The position numbers were made by a program, and so were the translations under genes. This document shows, piece by piece, positions 50,279 to 63,729 of a DNA stretch of 64,000 bases (its first letter is position 1; the number at the start of each line of letters is the position of its first letter). Origin of the DNA: Pelecanus crispus (lineage: Eukaryota; Chordata; Aves; Pelecaniformes; Pelecanidae); NCBI RefSeq assembly GCF_030463565.1, contig NC_134655.1, positions 2,616,372 to 2,680,371 of the forward strand. Reading direction: 5' to 3'. The notes under the pieces are model-generated. The model was not told where the DNA came from. It did no database searches and saw only the letters and a list, made by a program, of their open reading frames with translations.

Positions 50279-50313
50279 TGACGGTCCGGAGACTCGCCTC
50301 CATCTGTACCATG
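50266..50313 (+). CDS. USP12: USP12 exon 1
   Basis: Encodes MEILMTVRRLASICTM, which matches the start of human USP12 (MEILMTVSKFASICTM) at 13 of 16 positions, then a GTGAGAG donor in phase 0. USP12 is a ubiquitin-specific cysteine protease that needs the WD-repeat partners WDR48/UAF1 and WDR20. It removes ubiquitin from substrates including histones H2A/H2B and signalling receptors. This exon precedes the catalytic Cys box, which lies in a later exon outside the window. The first ATG is chosen by homology; Met5 is a possible alternative start. Confidence 0.96.
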
Positions 50314-53300
50314 GTGAGAGCCGCGGCCGGCCGGGAGCCGCCGGTGCCGGGGCGGGGGGCGGCCGGCGAGGGGCCCCGCTGCCGGGCCCCCGCGCTGAGG
50401 GGCTGAGGAGGGCCCCGCCGCGGCCGGGCGCCGTAGGAATTAGTAAAAGTAATTAAACCCCAGGGGTTCTAGGAGGCACCGCCGCCCGTCCGCGTAGGGG
50501 GGTGGCTGTGGGAGGTGGCGGGGCGCCCCGCTGCCCGCACCCCCTCGGGAGGGCACGGCCGGGCCGCGGGCGGGAGCCGGGCGGCCGCAGCGGGAGGGGC
50601 TGTGCCGGGGAAGGGGCAGGGAGAAGCGGCCGTCGCTGGAGCCGGGCTGAGCCGGGGGCCTGGCTGCTCAGCGCCGCTATTTTGACGGGGTTTGGGGTAA
50701 TGAGGCCCTAATCCCGGCTGGGGAAGGGTGGCCGGGGAGCGCAGAGCTCTCTGCAGGAATGAGAACTGGCTGGTGGATGTGTCAGCTGCCGGCCTGTCTG
50801 CAGGAATATGGTTAGGGCGGGTGGGTGCTTGCTTTCAGAGAGAAGGGAACCAAGGGCGTTATTGAACATTCATTCTCTTTCTGGCTCAGGTCACAGTCAC
50901 TTCTTGCCATAACTAAGCTCAATTTAAAGGTTGCGATGCTAACGTATAAAAGCTCTGTAATCATTTCACGTGAATGCATATACCAGGGTATCATCCGTAT
51001 CGCCGATGAAAATCTAGCAAGAGGGAGACTGATAATTGCATGATTATGCAGAATTTTTAATAAAGTTGCGTTGCTGCGTAAACAGAGGCCAGCAAGTGGT
51101 TTGTCTAGCACTAAAACGCAGCTGACTCATAATAAAATATCACGTCTTGTTAATGATATGCCGTCTCAACATCTCACAAAGATTCTTACTGTGAGGAGTT
51201 TAATCGGTATAAACTATAACAGGGGTTTGATTTGCCAAAATCCAACTTAGAATCAGGCTGAGGGTATTCAATTTTAGTAGTTTGTTTTTCTTAATTGCTC
51301 CAGGTGGTCAAAATTCCGTTTTAGCTCTCATTTGAACAGTAGCAAATGAGAGAGAAGCTGCAGTGTCAAGAGGGGCTCTTACATCCCAGCTTGCTGAGGC
51401 TGATTTCACACGTGTGTGAAGGGTGCAGGGTTTTTCTGTTTCTTTTCCATGTAGGCACTGACTACCGGCTTTGATTCACTTGAGATCCCATTGAACTGAA
51501 CCACAGTGGTGCTGTACAAAGCTGAGTGTTTGGAGTTTCATAGTAATACTCTTAACGAGAGAGATTAATAATTTTTTTTTTTTTAAATTTGTGGCAGTGG
51601 ATGCCTGATCTTAAAGTTTTCGATATTGCAGAAGACTTCCCATAACTTCATACTTCACTAATCTCACTAGATTTTTTTCCAACAGAATTTGTATTTTTTA
51701 ATTGCCCATCACAAACACAGGTGAAATTAAGGTCATGAGAGGTGGCTGAATCATGACTTTGTTGTGGAGCTCTGCACCCCAGAGGCAAGTGATTGACTCA
51801 ATCCCATATAATATTTTGGATGCATTCCTGAGATCAGCTGACTGAGCTTCAGATTAAGAGGGCAAATGTAAGGCAGTGCATTTTCCTGTGGGTACGTAGC
51901 CAAACCTGAATACAGCCATTCCAGCGTTTGTGATTTGGTTTTAGAGACTAGCTATACGTACTCAATTTTGGGTTCGTTTTTGCTCCTGCGCTTACCTTGA
52001 TTTTGGTTGTGATGATAGGTGAAAGCTAAGCAGATACTTGTAGCCTCCTGATGTCCCTTCTAAAGTACTGTGGTTTTTTTTTTCAAGAAGAGACTTTTCA
52101 CAGCATTGCAGCTTTGGGGAAGCAGTTCTCCTCACTGTTTTTGTTTCAAACGGAGAACTTACCGTTTAATTTTTCTGTGGAAGATGTTGAGCAGCGCTGC
52201 TAGTACTAAATAATTGTATGAAACTTGCTTCCAAATTTCTTACATACCTATTTAATCAACTGCTATGGAATTTTTCAGCATCAGTGTTTTAGGTGCATGT
52301 ATAGCTTAGCTAAAATTGAGTGTCAATCTTACTATTTTTTTCTTCAGCTAGCCCAGGAAAATTAAGGTCTGGGTGCTGTATTTTAAAATTGAATCAGTTT
52401 GTTTGCATCTGCTTCAATTAATGTCCGCTGAGTAAAAATACTGATTGCTTTGTCATAATGCGAATATGAAAAAACTAAGCCTTCTTTATAAAAACATTTC
52501 ATTACATTTACAAAGTCTCTTTAGGAAACTATTTTCTTCAGCATTATGCTAATAGGTAGTGATTGTACAGTACTTTACCTTTTTTTTTAGTAAAATAGGC
52601 GGTTTTTACTAGCACTTCTAGTCATTGTCTGTGCTTTGGGCTGGAAAACTGAAATACAGGTATGTGACATTCTCAGACCCCTCAGTCAGTCAGCATCACA
52701 GGGACTGGTGTTTCTGACTTTCCATCTCAGACACTCCACTCTTCTGCAGTATCTCTTTAAAAATTAAATTCAGTGCCCAAACTTGTTAGTAGACACTAAT
52801 GTACTTATATCTTTAATGATATCCCCCTCTCTAAAATAACTTCCAGGTTTGTGTAGCATGGATCATCTCTCCCGTGCCTCATGATCATTATGTTTCCTTT
52901 ATGTGAGCACCGTCCCTTTTCCAGCGATTGCATAATATTCATGTGGCAACTATAGCATTGCGAAGACTGGCAACTCATATGAAAATACTGGTTCATTTGA
53001 ATATGATTCATTGCTTGGTAAGGCTGCTGACACCATATGGCGAGGCACGTCCGTAGCCAAGAGCTACCAACTAGAGCTCTGGCTCTCTGCTGTGTCCCTT
53101 TGACTTCATTTTATTTCCCAGCCCTTATCTTTACCGTGGACTTTAGGAGTTTTTGTTTTCTTTTTTGCAAGCAACTGCAAAATTAACTGGGAGAGTGAAA
53201 TAGAAAGCACTACTGAGGCATTTTGTTACCCTTCATGAAAAATACATAGCTCATAGTGATATCTTTGTGGTTCTGTGGCATACGCATGGTCATGGACAGA

Positions 53301-56300
53301 TGCGAATCCTCTCATGACTGAGGAGAGAGAGCACAGAGGGCTGAATTTCCATGGCTCTGACTGCATCAGCTCAGCCAGAATATGCCTGCTGCACTCCAGG
53401 AGGCTGAGGCAGTCAGTTGTAGAACTGAGTTTTTGAGTCAGGAATTCGGGTTTTTTTGTTGCATTGACAGTAACTTTCTGTTTGGTTGGAGAAGCAAAAC
53501 AGACCACTGGAGTGGAGCGGAGCGTGAAGTATAGATCTGATCTGTTCCTCTCTGCTGATCTTTGTGAAAAGCCTGGAGTAAGCTGTTAGCAGAAATATTG
53601 GTGTTTCTGGTAGGCTAATTAGGGAGACTTCCCCTAGATTCCTGTCTAATTGTTTGCTAAACCAGTAAGACATGCCTAAAGAACTCAAATCCAGTATACA
53701 AATTGGTGGCAGTCTTATTCTACTCCTCTGAATCAGTACAGCACGGATGTAACTATTAACTTCAGTGCTAGAGAAGAGATGACTGAATCATTTGTAAGTA
53801 ATATATTTCCATTTGCCGCCTGAATAATTTACACTATTCAGTTCAAGCAGGGCTTTCATGTCACTGATGTGTAATGTTTGCCTTACTGCCTTTTCACCTG
53901 TATTTGTAGAACTTTATTTTAGCTTTATCAGAGAAGCAGCATTTATGGCTGGGAAGGTATTGCTGAGGAAGTGGAAGGAAGGGAGGAGAAGAGTAGAGCT
54001 AGCTAAGCAGACGACTGTTTCCAGCAGTGCTCTGCTTCTGGATTGCCTTGCTAAGCTAAAGGAAACAAATATTCATCTTTGCGCTTAAAATCCAGCTTGA
54101 GAATAACCTGCTTTGTTTTAGGGGAAAAAAAACGTGTGTAACCCTTTGCAAACGAGTTAGTAGGTCACTTTGCGCAAGGTTTTTCCACGTGCTGTTTGTA
54201 CTCTAGTTTAATATTGTGTGTGTGATGGGTGGTTATTGATGCATTCTCCAGATTTTGGACTTGTGGCAGTTTGGAGATGTAAGCCATGCAAAGCAGCCAG
54301 CCAGCCTGCAGCTACCAGCCAACTCCGGTGGATAGAACACAGGTTTTCTTGGAATGATTTTTAGGATTTTACAGGAGTCCTGAGCTACTACCACATGCAC
54401 TAGTTTTTCTGCTGTTCTGGTGTCTGTTTTGATCCCAGATTGTCTATAAACTTGAAGATTTCATGACTTCACTGTCCCTGAGAAAAAGAGATCCTGACTG
54501 TGTTGTGCCATGGAGTACTGAGGAAACTGTGGGCAGTTTATGGTTGGTTAGTTGAAACTAGATATTAATTATACTAGAGGACCTCTACTACAGAGCTGTT
54601 ACAATTTAAAAATGAGGTACGAATACCTGGGAAAAGATGTTAAAATAGCAGAGTGTAGATCCTTCAAGAGGTGCTTTATATTATTGAATCTTTCTTGGTT
54701 TGTTCTTTAATCAGGATTTAGTCAGTGCTTTTAATACGTTGAATTCATACGTAGTTATGTGCACATCACTTAGTAACTTGTTCCTAATAAAAAATAAATG
54801 GCTTTCAGTATTTGCTCTTAGAGTTGTCAATTTGGAAGATTCCTAGACTTGTTGCCAAAATAAAGGGCTGCAGGGTGGATCATTACGTTTTGTTTCTTAT
54901 GTCATATTTAATATTTTCAGCTCCTTTCCTAGTGATTTATCCACTTAACCTCTCGTGCGCTGAGCTGTGAATATATACACATCCAGATCCATTGATGGGT
55001 CCTGTGTCTGAATTTTATCACCAAACCTCTGTGCCTGTTTAACCTGTACATGTGTCATGTCTGAAGTTACAGCCTATTCATAAATCTGCAGTGTTACGTT
55101 TTGCCTTCCATCAGCATCCACTTCCTCACTTTTTACAGTATTGTTCCTCCACTGTTTGATGTGTGAAGGTCGTGATAAAATCTTATTACCCACTCACAAA
55201 AGAACAATACTGGTAGACGCTGGGTCTTGATTACACTTGTAGATCTGTTTGTGCTTTTGGAGGGCCAAAAAGCTGTAAAATACCTGAGAGCCTAGCAAGA
55301 CACCTACTCTGTGTGTGTGTTACAAGGTCATTCGAGAGAAACCCAAGGTCAGGAGAAATCTTGTGGAGCTCGGGTGGCTGAGCTAGCTGTGAACGCTTTG
55401 GAAATCTGGGAGACAGTGGCCAAGAAGGGGGAAATCGGTTGCTTACAGTACCCCCTTAAAAGGTTGAGACTCGGAGCAGTAGTTCCGATACTTCCTACCC
55501 TTAATCCAGCACCCTTTCCATACGTTGTTCTTCCCAGAGCCTAGCTTTACTATCTAATTTTAAAGAACATAAAATTACAGAATTTCACAAGTGTGTATGA
55601 GTTGCTTTACCTTTGTGAGGCATAGATCCTGTGGATCTTGCAAGACCGGCTCCTAATTGAATAAACATTTACACGGAACAGTTTACAAAGCATTCTGTAT
55701 TAATTTATTTAAAAACACTCTAATTCAGACTTACTTCAGGTTTTAAACACTTCGTAGTAGTAAGCTTATTTTGAAATATAGCATTTTCTAATTTCCCTGT
55801 GGTCTCTGTGATATTAGCAGTGCTCCGTAAGCTTCACTCTGTACGGAAAGGTGGGCACAGCCAGCCTTTCCGCTGTGCACTGAGCGATTGTGCAGCTTAA
55901 GAAGATTCTGTAGTATTTGGAAGTGTGGAGTTGTGGAAAGTCTGTGACACGGTTATACCTGCTCCTTTCAAGATTATCAGTTTGTTTTGCCTGCATAAGC
56001 ACGCTAACTGCTGGAATCCAAAGTTCAATTTACCATAATTTGTTATGCCTAGAACAGCAGCCTTCCTGGATGCATGAAAAGGGATCATTTCAAAACCTAA
56101 ATCATAGTGAGTGATAGCTGAGCTGACAACTCTTTTTATCTGACTTCAGTGCTACACAACCAAGGAGTTTTAAAAGATGGGGAAGCAACATTTAATTCTG
56201 TGTTTAGAAAATCATGACAGTATGTTCTGCAAACTTTCAGAAATACAACCCCAGTTCTGCTCCTCTCTTTACTCTCCCACATGGCAATTTTAATAGCCCT

Positions 56301-56394
56301 GAAGCTGGAACTATTATCACAGCTAATACAGTAAAGTAAGTGCAGGCAAACTGTATGAAACGCATCATCAAATTCAGATTTCTTTCCTGAAAGG

Positions 56395-56426
56395 TTTTAA
56401 GTAGCTCTGGCTTTTAAGTAGCTCTG
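56395..56426. repeat. 17-bp tandem duplication
   Basis: TTTTAAGTAGCTCTGGC is followed directly by 15 bases of a second copy. Confidence 0.85.
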
Positions 56427-56436
56427 ATCTTCCCCT

Positions 56437-56458
56437 CCCCCCCCCCCCCTTTTTTTTT
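56437..56458. repeat. C13/T9 homopolymer tract
   Basis: Thirteen C then nine T in USP12 intron 1, a long polypyrimidine run on the sense strand. The next bases give no splice acceptor. Confidence 0.85.
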
Positions 56459-59400
56459 GTTTTTATTTTGTTTGTTCACTCTTTAAAAATCACTCTTCAG
56501 TCATGTAGTGTATTGAACCGGCTTTTCTAATCTTGAGGGCTGCGTGATGGCGTCCCTTGGAGCCTTTCTGCCCAACTTGAAAGCTGCTTCCCAGCTTTTT
56601 TCAAATGCTAAATCTTATCCTACTCTAATTTGTTAAAAAGAAAAAGTCAAATGAATAATTAGAGACTTCAGCAAGACTTGTGTACCGGATATGTTCTGGA
56701 CAGTGAAATATCTCCTAGATATCTTTCCCTTTTTTGCCTTTAAGGGAAATGTCTTTTGCAGGCAGGTGCGTGCTGTGCGTTCAGTGGGAATAAGCTGGTT
56801 CCAATCCAAAAGCTGAGTTAGTACTGTATTGAGCCCAAGCTAGTATATCGTAAGGGATTTTTGTTTCAACAGGCTGTTACACCAACCATGCTACGCAGCT
56901 TCGAGCATGCGTGCAGCTGTAATGAAAGTTTAGAGATACCCTAAGTTGCAATGCTTTACTTTCTTAGTTTGAACTGAATGATATTAATTGCAGTGGGAGA
57001 AGGATAAAAGGCTTGTGTAAAAAGCATTTAATGGGGAAATTAATATTTTGCACTGAGCTGAAAAAATAATAATTTATCCTTGAAGAAAGGCTGTGTCTTC
57101 AGATTTCCATGGACCATATGGAGAGTGTTTTAAATTAACTGATTCTCTCTAGCTTGTTAAAAGTAATCTGGTGATGAGATTAGTCTTGTGTGTATTTTAG
57201 ATAGGACTAAAGCAGCTGAAGTATAAAGGCAAGCATAGGAAACTACGGTTTAAACATTATACAAAGTACACGCAGGAATTTTTCTGGAACTTTGGGAGCA
57301 GTAATACATACACATACAGATTTTAAGAGTTCTCTTCTGAAAAGGTCCTTCTGTCTATACATGAACTGTAAATGGAGCATCTGAAATGGTGGAGCACCCC
57401 AGAATAAGCACAGCAATGATTACTCAGACTTCTTGTAGATTTTGTCAGGATCGTTAGTGTTATAAAAAGAAACAAACTGCAAGTTTATGGTTGTATTTTT
57501 TGAAAATATGAGAAGGGCTTCATGGTTCTAGTTACTGCTATTTCTTGTACTTCAAGCAACTGCTTCATCCTTGTTAGCATTTAAAAAACTAGTAGCATTT
57601 GTTCGACAAGTGTACTGTCTGTTTAGGGGTCTCTAAATTGCCATGTCTTTCTAAGAAGCCAGACAAATATTTAGTATTTTGTCCCATTATGTTGAGCTAG
57701 CAATGAACGGTTAGAGAATAGTTATCAATCCATTGACAATCTGCTGTTGCATGGGTTTTCCTGCGTAATTTCAAAAACACTGTATAATTAGAGCACATCA
57801 GAAATGCTGCTTGCTCTGTGGCCACCTTTAGTAATTATTTGAATGGTTATATTTTTTTGTATCTTCACTTAGTATCCCTCTTCTTTCACCATGGTTTCTT
57901 CTTGTTTTCTTAGTGTACTTCTTTCTCTTTCCCAGCCTATCCCATAAAAGTGTCACGCATTTACCTCTGCAGTTTAGAAAATACACCCAGTTGCTAATAG
58001 CTAGTGGACTGTGCTAATGTGAGATGCTCCACTATTCAGTCAAAGCAGATGTGAAACCAGCACCCTCCAAAATGTGCAGGAGAGCTGCCTGAGCCCTCCT
58101 TGTGTGCCATCTTAATCCTTGATAGAAATGCAGTTTAGCAACAGTAAGCGCCCTGCTTCCCTTCACCAAATCTCGAGGCTGTTGCAAAGAGGACAGTGGG
58201 ATCTTCCCACTCATAACCCTTTCTTTGTGGGTTTTTTTTCCCCCCTCGTTTTATAGCTTCAGTGCCTCTCTGCTACTGTTTGCTCAAGCAGCAGTCCAGC
58301 ATTGACCTGATTATTTTTGACAAGAGCTCTGAATAACAGCAAGGCTACTGACCCAGTGTTGTGCTGATTTTGATCCTTTTCTTACTGAAGCTAGAGCAGC
58401 AGCTGCTTCATGCTCATCGGGTCTGCTTGCATGTTTATCAAGATAATACGACACTGCTTTTATAACCATTCCTGTGTCTGCAAAGTTACCTTCATAGCAG
58501 CAAAAAGGAGATGCTTAGAAATGGAAGTGTGAATTCCTTCAAAGTGTGGAAGTGTTAGTTCAGGATAAAAAAAAAAGTGACTGGTAACGTTGGTTAGTCT
58601 GTAATAATAGTCCACTTATTTTCAGCAAAGTTTTGCGGAGGATCAGGATTTCGCTGAAACTTAGTAAAATTCATAGTACTAAAAAGGGAAGAAGTTATAA
58701 CTCGAAGCAAGAACCGTGTGGAGGCCGGACGTGCGGATTTCTGTCATCAGTTGACCGTAGTTCATGTTCTGAGCTATGCAGTTCTTATTAATCACACCGT
58801 ATTTAAGGCCCTGGAAACTGTTGATACATTTCCAGTTTCTGAAGTCAATTAAATCTAGACCAGGCAAAATACTCATTTTCTTTGCAGGAATAGTTGCACG
58901 CTGTTTGTAGAGCTTATAAGAGACCGTAATGGCTAAGCACGCTTCTTTCTTACCTCGTTGTGGTGATGCAATGAGTTAGCAGTGTAATCTGGCTAAGAAA
59001 TAGAAGTCTACTACTATTTTTTCCACTTGCATGGTGTATTGAAGTGGAAATAAACCTTTAAGACTTCTCTACTGAGCAAGAAGGACTCGCAGCTTACAAG
59101 TTGGAAGACTTGGTAGATCTCTATTCTGGTTTTGATGGGTTGTTCAGTTAAAATTTCAGCTGTACCGTGGGATCGCTTCATCTGTGATGACTTGCTTAGC
59201 TACCTCAGGTAAAGAGTTTTTGAAACTGTTCTTTTCACATCTTTTTACTTTACCGTCCCTTTTGGCTTTACGAAACTCAACCAAACCTGCCTTAGAGACC
59301 TTTTGGTGTTCTTTGGGTAAATACTAGTTTTACTCAACTAATGCTATCTGCCCTATATCTCACACATATCTAATGTTGCTGTAATGTCCTCACTGAGTTG

Positions 59401-60810
59401 GTATGAAAAGTGGAGAAAAACTTGAATATTAACAATTCCCTGTGCTTTTGTTTGATACTTTAAAATTCAGTATATGGGCTTGTTTTTTAATCGTGTTTGT
59501 CTTTTCTGATGGAAGTCAGTGAGTTCAAATGTTCTTGGATAGGTCCCTTTTTTGATTAGCCAAAATGCATAAAGTAAAATTACTGCAGCTGTGACAGAAA
59601 ATATTTTATTGTTGGTCTGTTTGGGTCATCTTGGCCATTGGTTACTGTATCTGTTACTCTGAACTGCTAAAATGGTGAGAGTTCAGGTGGGCCAGGCAGC
59701 TTTCCATTTTCCTTTTTGACTAATAGTGCCGGAACTGCGGAAACCCAGTGAGCTAGGCTTGCTCGCTCTCTAGATTCAAAGTCAGTTCTGCTAGTGGGGG
59801 TGTGAACAGAATAGGGGAGCTCTTGGAGAGTGCAACCAACCTCGGAGACATCATTTTAAGTCGCAGTAATTTCTAGAAAATTACAAATCCTGGTTACGAG
59901 TTGCTGAAACTTTAGTTGTCACCTCCCCCACCAATATGGAAGTGTTAAATTCGCATCTCTCTGAGAGTCTCATTACATAAGTAAAACAGTATTACCACTC
60001 TAGTTAAACTAGGGGGATGTTTTCTTCAGCGGGTAATTGTGTTTTGACTGTATAAATTTGTGTTTTGTTCCTGCTCAGAGAGCTGTGTACAGAAAGTTAT
60101 CATCTCTTCCTGAATCGGAATAGCAGAGCAATTCCTTGAGAGCATTTCCTTGGATGTCCTAAAGTCTCAAGGATCTGCTTCTGGGCTTTTTTGTAAGATG
60201 CATTTATTTGTCTGGCACTAGCAATGAGAAGTCAATTCTAATCTCATGCGTTAAGCTTTATATTTAGCTGTATTTTAGTGTACGTTATTTGCTTAGTTTT
60301 TACATGCCAAGCAAACTCAACTGGTATGTATTCATGATTTTTCTTGTCATTTTTTTTATTGCTCCCACAATGTGTCATAGTTCAGGAAAACGGTATTCAT
60401 TTTCTTACATTTTTAGATGTATTAAGTACTGTAAGATGCAGAATAGTTTGTCTGTGGCACCCAATTACGAAGTGTGTATTGTTTCTTATGAGCAAATATT
60501 TATGTGATATGAGGCAGCAGTATTTATCCAGATGGAAATATCTTTCAGCGGGGGTGGGAAAATGTGTATAACACCTATCAGTCTGAAAACAAAGCTGCTT
60601 ATTGGGCTTCATTACAGCAAGACATGGCTCATGCTGCACTAGGTTTGATCTCTGGTTGATTAATTTGCCATTTGCAAATTTAGTTGCAAAGATCACGGAT
60701 TGCGAGTGGCTGAACATTGACTCCGGTTATGCAGCCTTACTCACAAATGTGTTGTGTATTCCCACCCTGAAACATGACCGAGGCTGATTTGTGCTGTGAC
60801 CATAAAGTGA

Positions 60811-60831
60811 TTTTTTTTTTTTTTCCCCCCC
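60811..60831. repeat. T14/C7 homopolymer tract
   Basis: Fourteen T then seven C in USP12 intron 1. Polypyrimidine, but no AG-led open exon follows. Confidence 0.85.
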
Positions 60832-63648
60832 GCTACATACTTGTTGCCTTGTGAGTGTAGTTCTCCTGGGCATTGACTCCGATGATAAATCACTCTATAC
60901 TGTTTGCAATGTAGTTATTTTATCGTGGTATGCTAGGCACGTGCATTTTCTAGAGCCTTTTCAGTCTGTTGTGTATTATTTAATTTGCAAGTTTTCCTCT
61001 TCAGAACTGTTTATGACTAGTTTGTGACTTTGATTCCTCCCACAATTACTTTGAGTCCTGTTTTCGTTTTCATGATTTTGGTATGCTAATTTAAAATGTT
61101 CTCTGACAAGAAACTTCAGAAACATTGCAACTAAATGTTAGGTTAATTTAGCTTCTTGTGGTTGATTGACTAACTTTAGCATTTAATTTGTTAAGGAAAC
61201 TGTAATTTTTAATCTGCCCCTGCAGTTAACTCTACCCAAATTTACAAAGTTTGGGCAGTAGATACAAGGAGGCACTTAGAAGAAAAAAAAAAAAAGGCAT
61301 GTAACCTGTTAGATTAGATGGGTAGGTACATGTGGAATACCAGTTGGTGGTTTGGTTGAATTGCAACACTGGTTTATGGTAGGTTATTAAATTCTTTGTA
61401 GCATACTTTTGTTAAAAATTACAATTCTTATGCTTTTATTTCTCTGCTCAGAAGTTTATTCCATATGTTGCTTTACAGACTGGAGTATTCGGGTTGTCTA
61501 GTTTCACTAGTGCTGCAAGTTGTGGCACCTGCTTTAGCTGTCTGTTCCTCCAGTATTTCTCTCATACGGTATCGGGGATCATGGAGTTGGTGAGAAGACA
61601 GTTCAGAGAAATTTAAACTGAACCTCACAAGCTTGCAGATTTTACACGTATCCCTTCCTTAATCTTGAAACATGCAGGATGTAAGAGTAAAGGAGCCTCA
61701 CTTAGCAGTCAGTTCTGATTTCAGGACTGCAAATTTCTCAAAACCAGCATCGCCTCTTCTTGTGCGTTTACATAGCACGTAGGTTACAGTCTCCTGTTAC
61801 GCTATTGCCAAAGTCACGCTGTTGATCAGAACAGTATGAGTGAGGAGCTGAAGGAGCATTTGGAGAGGGCTGTATCAGCAGTTCTTCCTTGCAGACAGCT
61901 ATTCTTACGTCTAGGTTTGGTTTGGGTTTTTTGGGGGGAGATAGTGGAGGGGAAAAAGAGGTACTTGGAAGCAGGGAATGGATGTAGGGAAACAAATGAG
62001 GAGCTGCTTGAACTGGCACTGATCCTCAAAAAATTTCTGCGTAATTGCTGCTTGCGAAGAGTCTTGCTTGTAAATCTGTCAGCGCCTAGTGAGTGTGTTT
62101 GTGTTTTTTATAGTACCCAATTTTAGGCCTTCCTTGTTTTCTGTCTTTTTTGATATATGTGATTCACTGTAAATCCGATGTGGGAGATCCAACTACAGAG
62201 TTTCCATTCCTCCTGTTAAACTAAATTATTTCTTGGTTCCTTTCCTGGTTCTTAGAAAATTTTTAGTTATTTCTTCGTTAAAGACAATCTAGACGGAACT
62301 GTCTATACAGTTTCTGCTTGTCTGTGGCTTATGTTAATAGCAGAGTGCTAATGGAAATGATTGAAATATTTGAATTTTGCTGGACTGTAATTTTTGTTTG
62401 TTTAGTGCTTTTCTGAGGTATTTTAAGATGGCTCATCTGTGCAGAAGGATTTCTGTTTAATGTTTGCAGAAGGTTTTAGGTGGAGTGACTTGGATATTTA
62501 AAACAGAAGTCAAGAATCCAAAGTGCTTGGATTCTGCACTGGATGATGGTACCTCCTTAGATAACAGCACAGATGCAGCTAAGGACTGTTGGAAGATCAG
62601 CAAGAAACATTAGAGAACAAGATGGAGTGGTATGAGGGAAGGTACCAAATCCCAAGTGGGAGCTCAGCTATAATGTATTGGTGGATTTAAAAAAAGGGGG
62701 AAAAAGAATGGAGAGATGTATAAACCACTCTGAATTTGAAGTGGACAAAGTTAAAATTGAAATTAAAATGTTGGTATGCTTTAGTTCTTGTTCTATGTGA
62801 CAAGTAAGACCATATGGATGTGCAGTGGTATTTTTCAGTTGAATCTAAAATAGTAAGTTCTATCCTCATTATATTGCTGGAGACTCAAGGATGTATCAAA
62901 ATGCACTGTAAGCTTAATACATCATCCTTAAATTAAGGGTAGCAAAGCCAAAGCACTTTTAGGTGATAAGAGTTTGAGGAATGTCTGATAAAATTCTTCT
63001 TTACGTTCTTTTTGGTTTTTGTAATCATGCTCCACTTGTCCATAGTACTTTCCAGAAATAAAATTAGAAAATTGTAGTATTTCTAGTGTGTCAGTGAAGG
63101 CAAGATTTTTTTCAAGAATTCTTTATATGAGATGCAAATCATGAACGGCCACATCAAACCTTTTGTGTAGTCCACATCACAAAAAGACATTTTTTTCTTT
63201 CATGGGATTTGTAGTCCATATGGTTTCTGTTGTCTAGGTTTAGAAGTTCTCTGGGTGTGAAAAGTTTCTTTATTTTTACAATGCATTCTTGACTAAATTT
63301 TAAATTGGTGTTTCTAGGTCACTGTGACTAACCTGAAGTCTGAAGTGAGAACAAATTTCTTGTTAATTTTCAAATAAATTAAAATGCAAAAAACCCCTTC
63401 TGTTAGATCAGACAGTTCTAATCCCGGCTGATCAAGTTGAGTTTTTAAGTGAAACCCTGGTACCTTTTATAATAATAAAGTGTCATATTGGTTTCATTTT
63501 GAAGAACGTAGGAAACATGAGATGCTAATTCTCAACAGAAGTAACTTAATTTCTTAGCTTCTTTGTTTTTATAGCAGTAGTATGAATGCTGTTGGATTTT
63601 TTTAGGAAGTTTTTTTTCCTCTAACATAAACATATTCTTTCTTTGTAG

Positions 63649-63729
63649 GGCGCCAATGCCTCTGCTTTGGAGAAAGAGATTGGTCCTGAGCAGTTCCCTG
63701 TGAATGAGCATTATTTTGGCTTGGTCAAT
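63649..63729 (+). CDS. USP12: USP12 exon 2 (gene continues beyond window)
   Basis: An 81-nt exon, phase 0 at both ends, with acceptor TTCTTTGTAG and donor GTAAGT. It encodes residues 17-43, starting [20 protein letters not shown] and ending HYFGLVN. This appears identical to human USP12 as I know it and differs from USP46, which has T, D and I at the three variable positions. That distinguishes the two paralogues. It leads into the USP domain; the next exon should carry the FGNTCYCNS catalytic-cysteine box but lies outside the window. The CDS is therefore partial at the right edge. Confidence 0.97.

Larger units (their letters stand above)
49230..50720 (+). promoter_or_regulatory. USP12: USP12 CpG island promoter
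   Basis: A dense CpG-rich block, strongest from about 49600 to 50700, surrounds USP12 exon 1. It has GC-box-like GGGGCGG motifs, an E2F-like TTTGGCGG at 50151-50158 and a YY1/TISU-type element at 50209-50220. No TATA box is seen. Long open frames on both strands (up to 293 codons) are the usual by-product of high GC and give low-complexity Ala/Arg/Gly/Pro peptides. The island might also influence RASL11A 5 kb away; that is inference. Confidence 0.85.
50314..63648 (+). other. USP12: USP12 intron 1
   Basis: A 13.3 kb intron from donor GTGAGAG to acceptor TTCTTTGTAG. The first 400 bp belong to the CpG island. The rest is A+T rich. It contains a 17-bp tandem repeat (56395-56426), a C13/T9 tract (56437-56458) and a T14/C7 tract (60811-60831). 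No CR1 copy, coding exon or RNA gene was recognised. Open frames on both strands are short and unfamiliar. Confidence 0.88.

Noticed and set aside
49415-50456. Overlapping open frames of 250, 239, 179, 293 and 172 codons on both strands
   Set aside because: They lie in the USP12 CpG island, where high GC removes stop codons. The peptides are Ala/Arg/Gly/Pro-rich, overlap each other on both strands and match no family.
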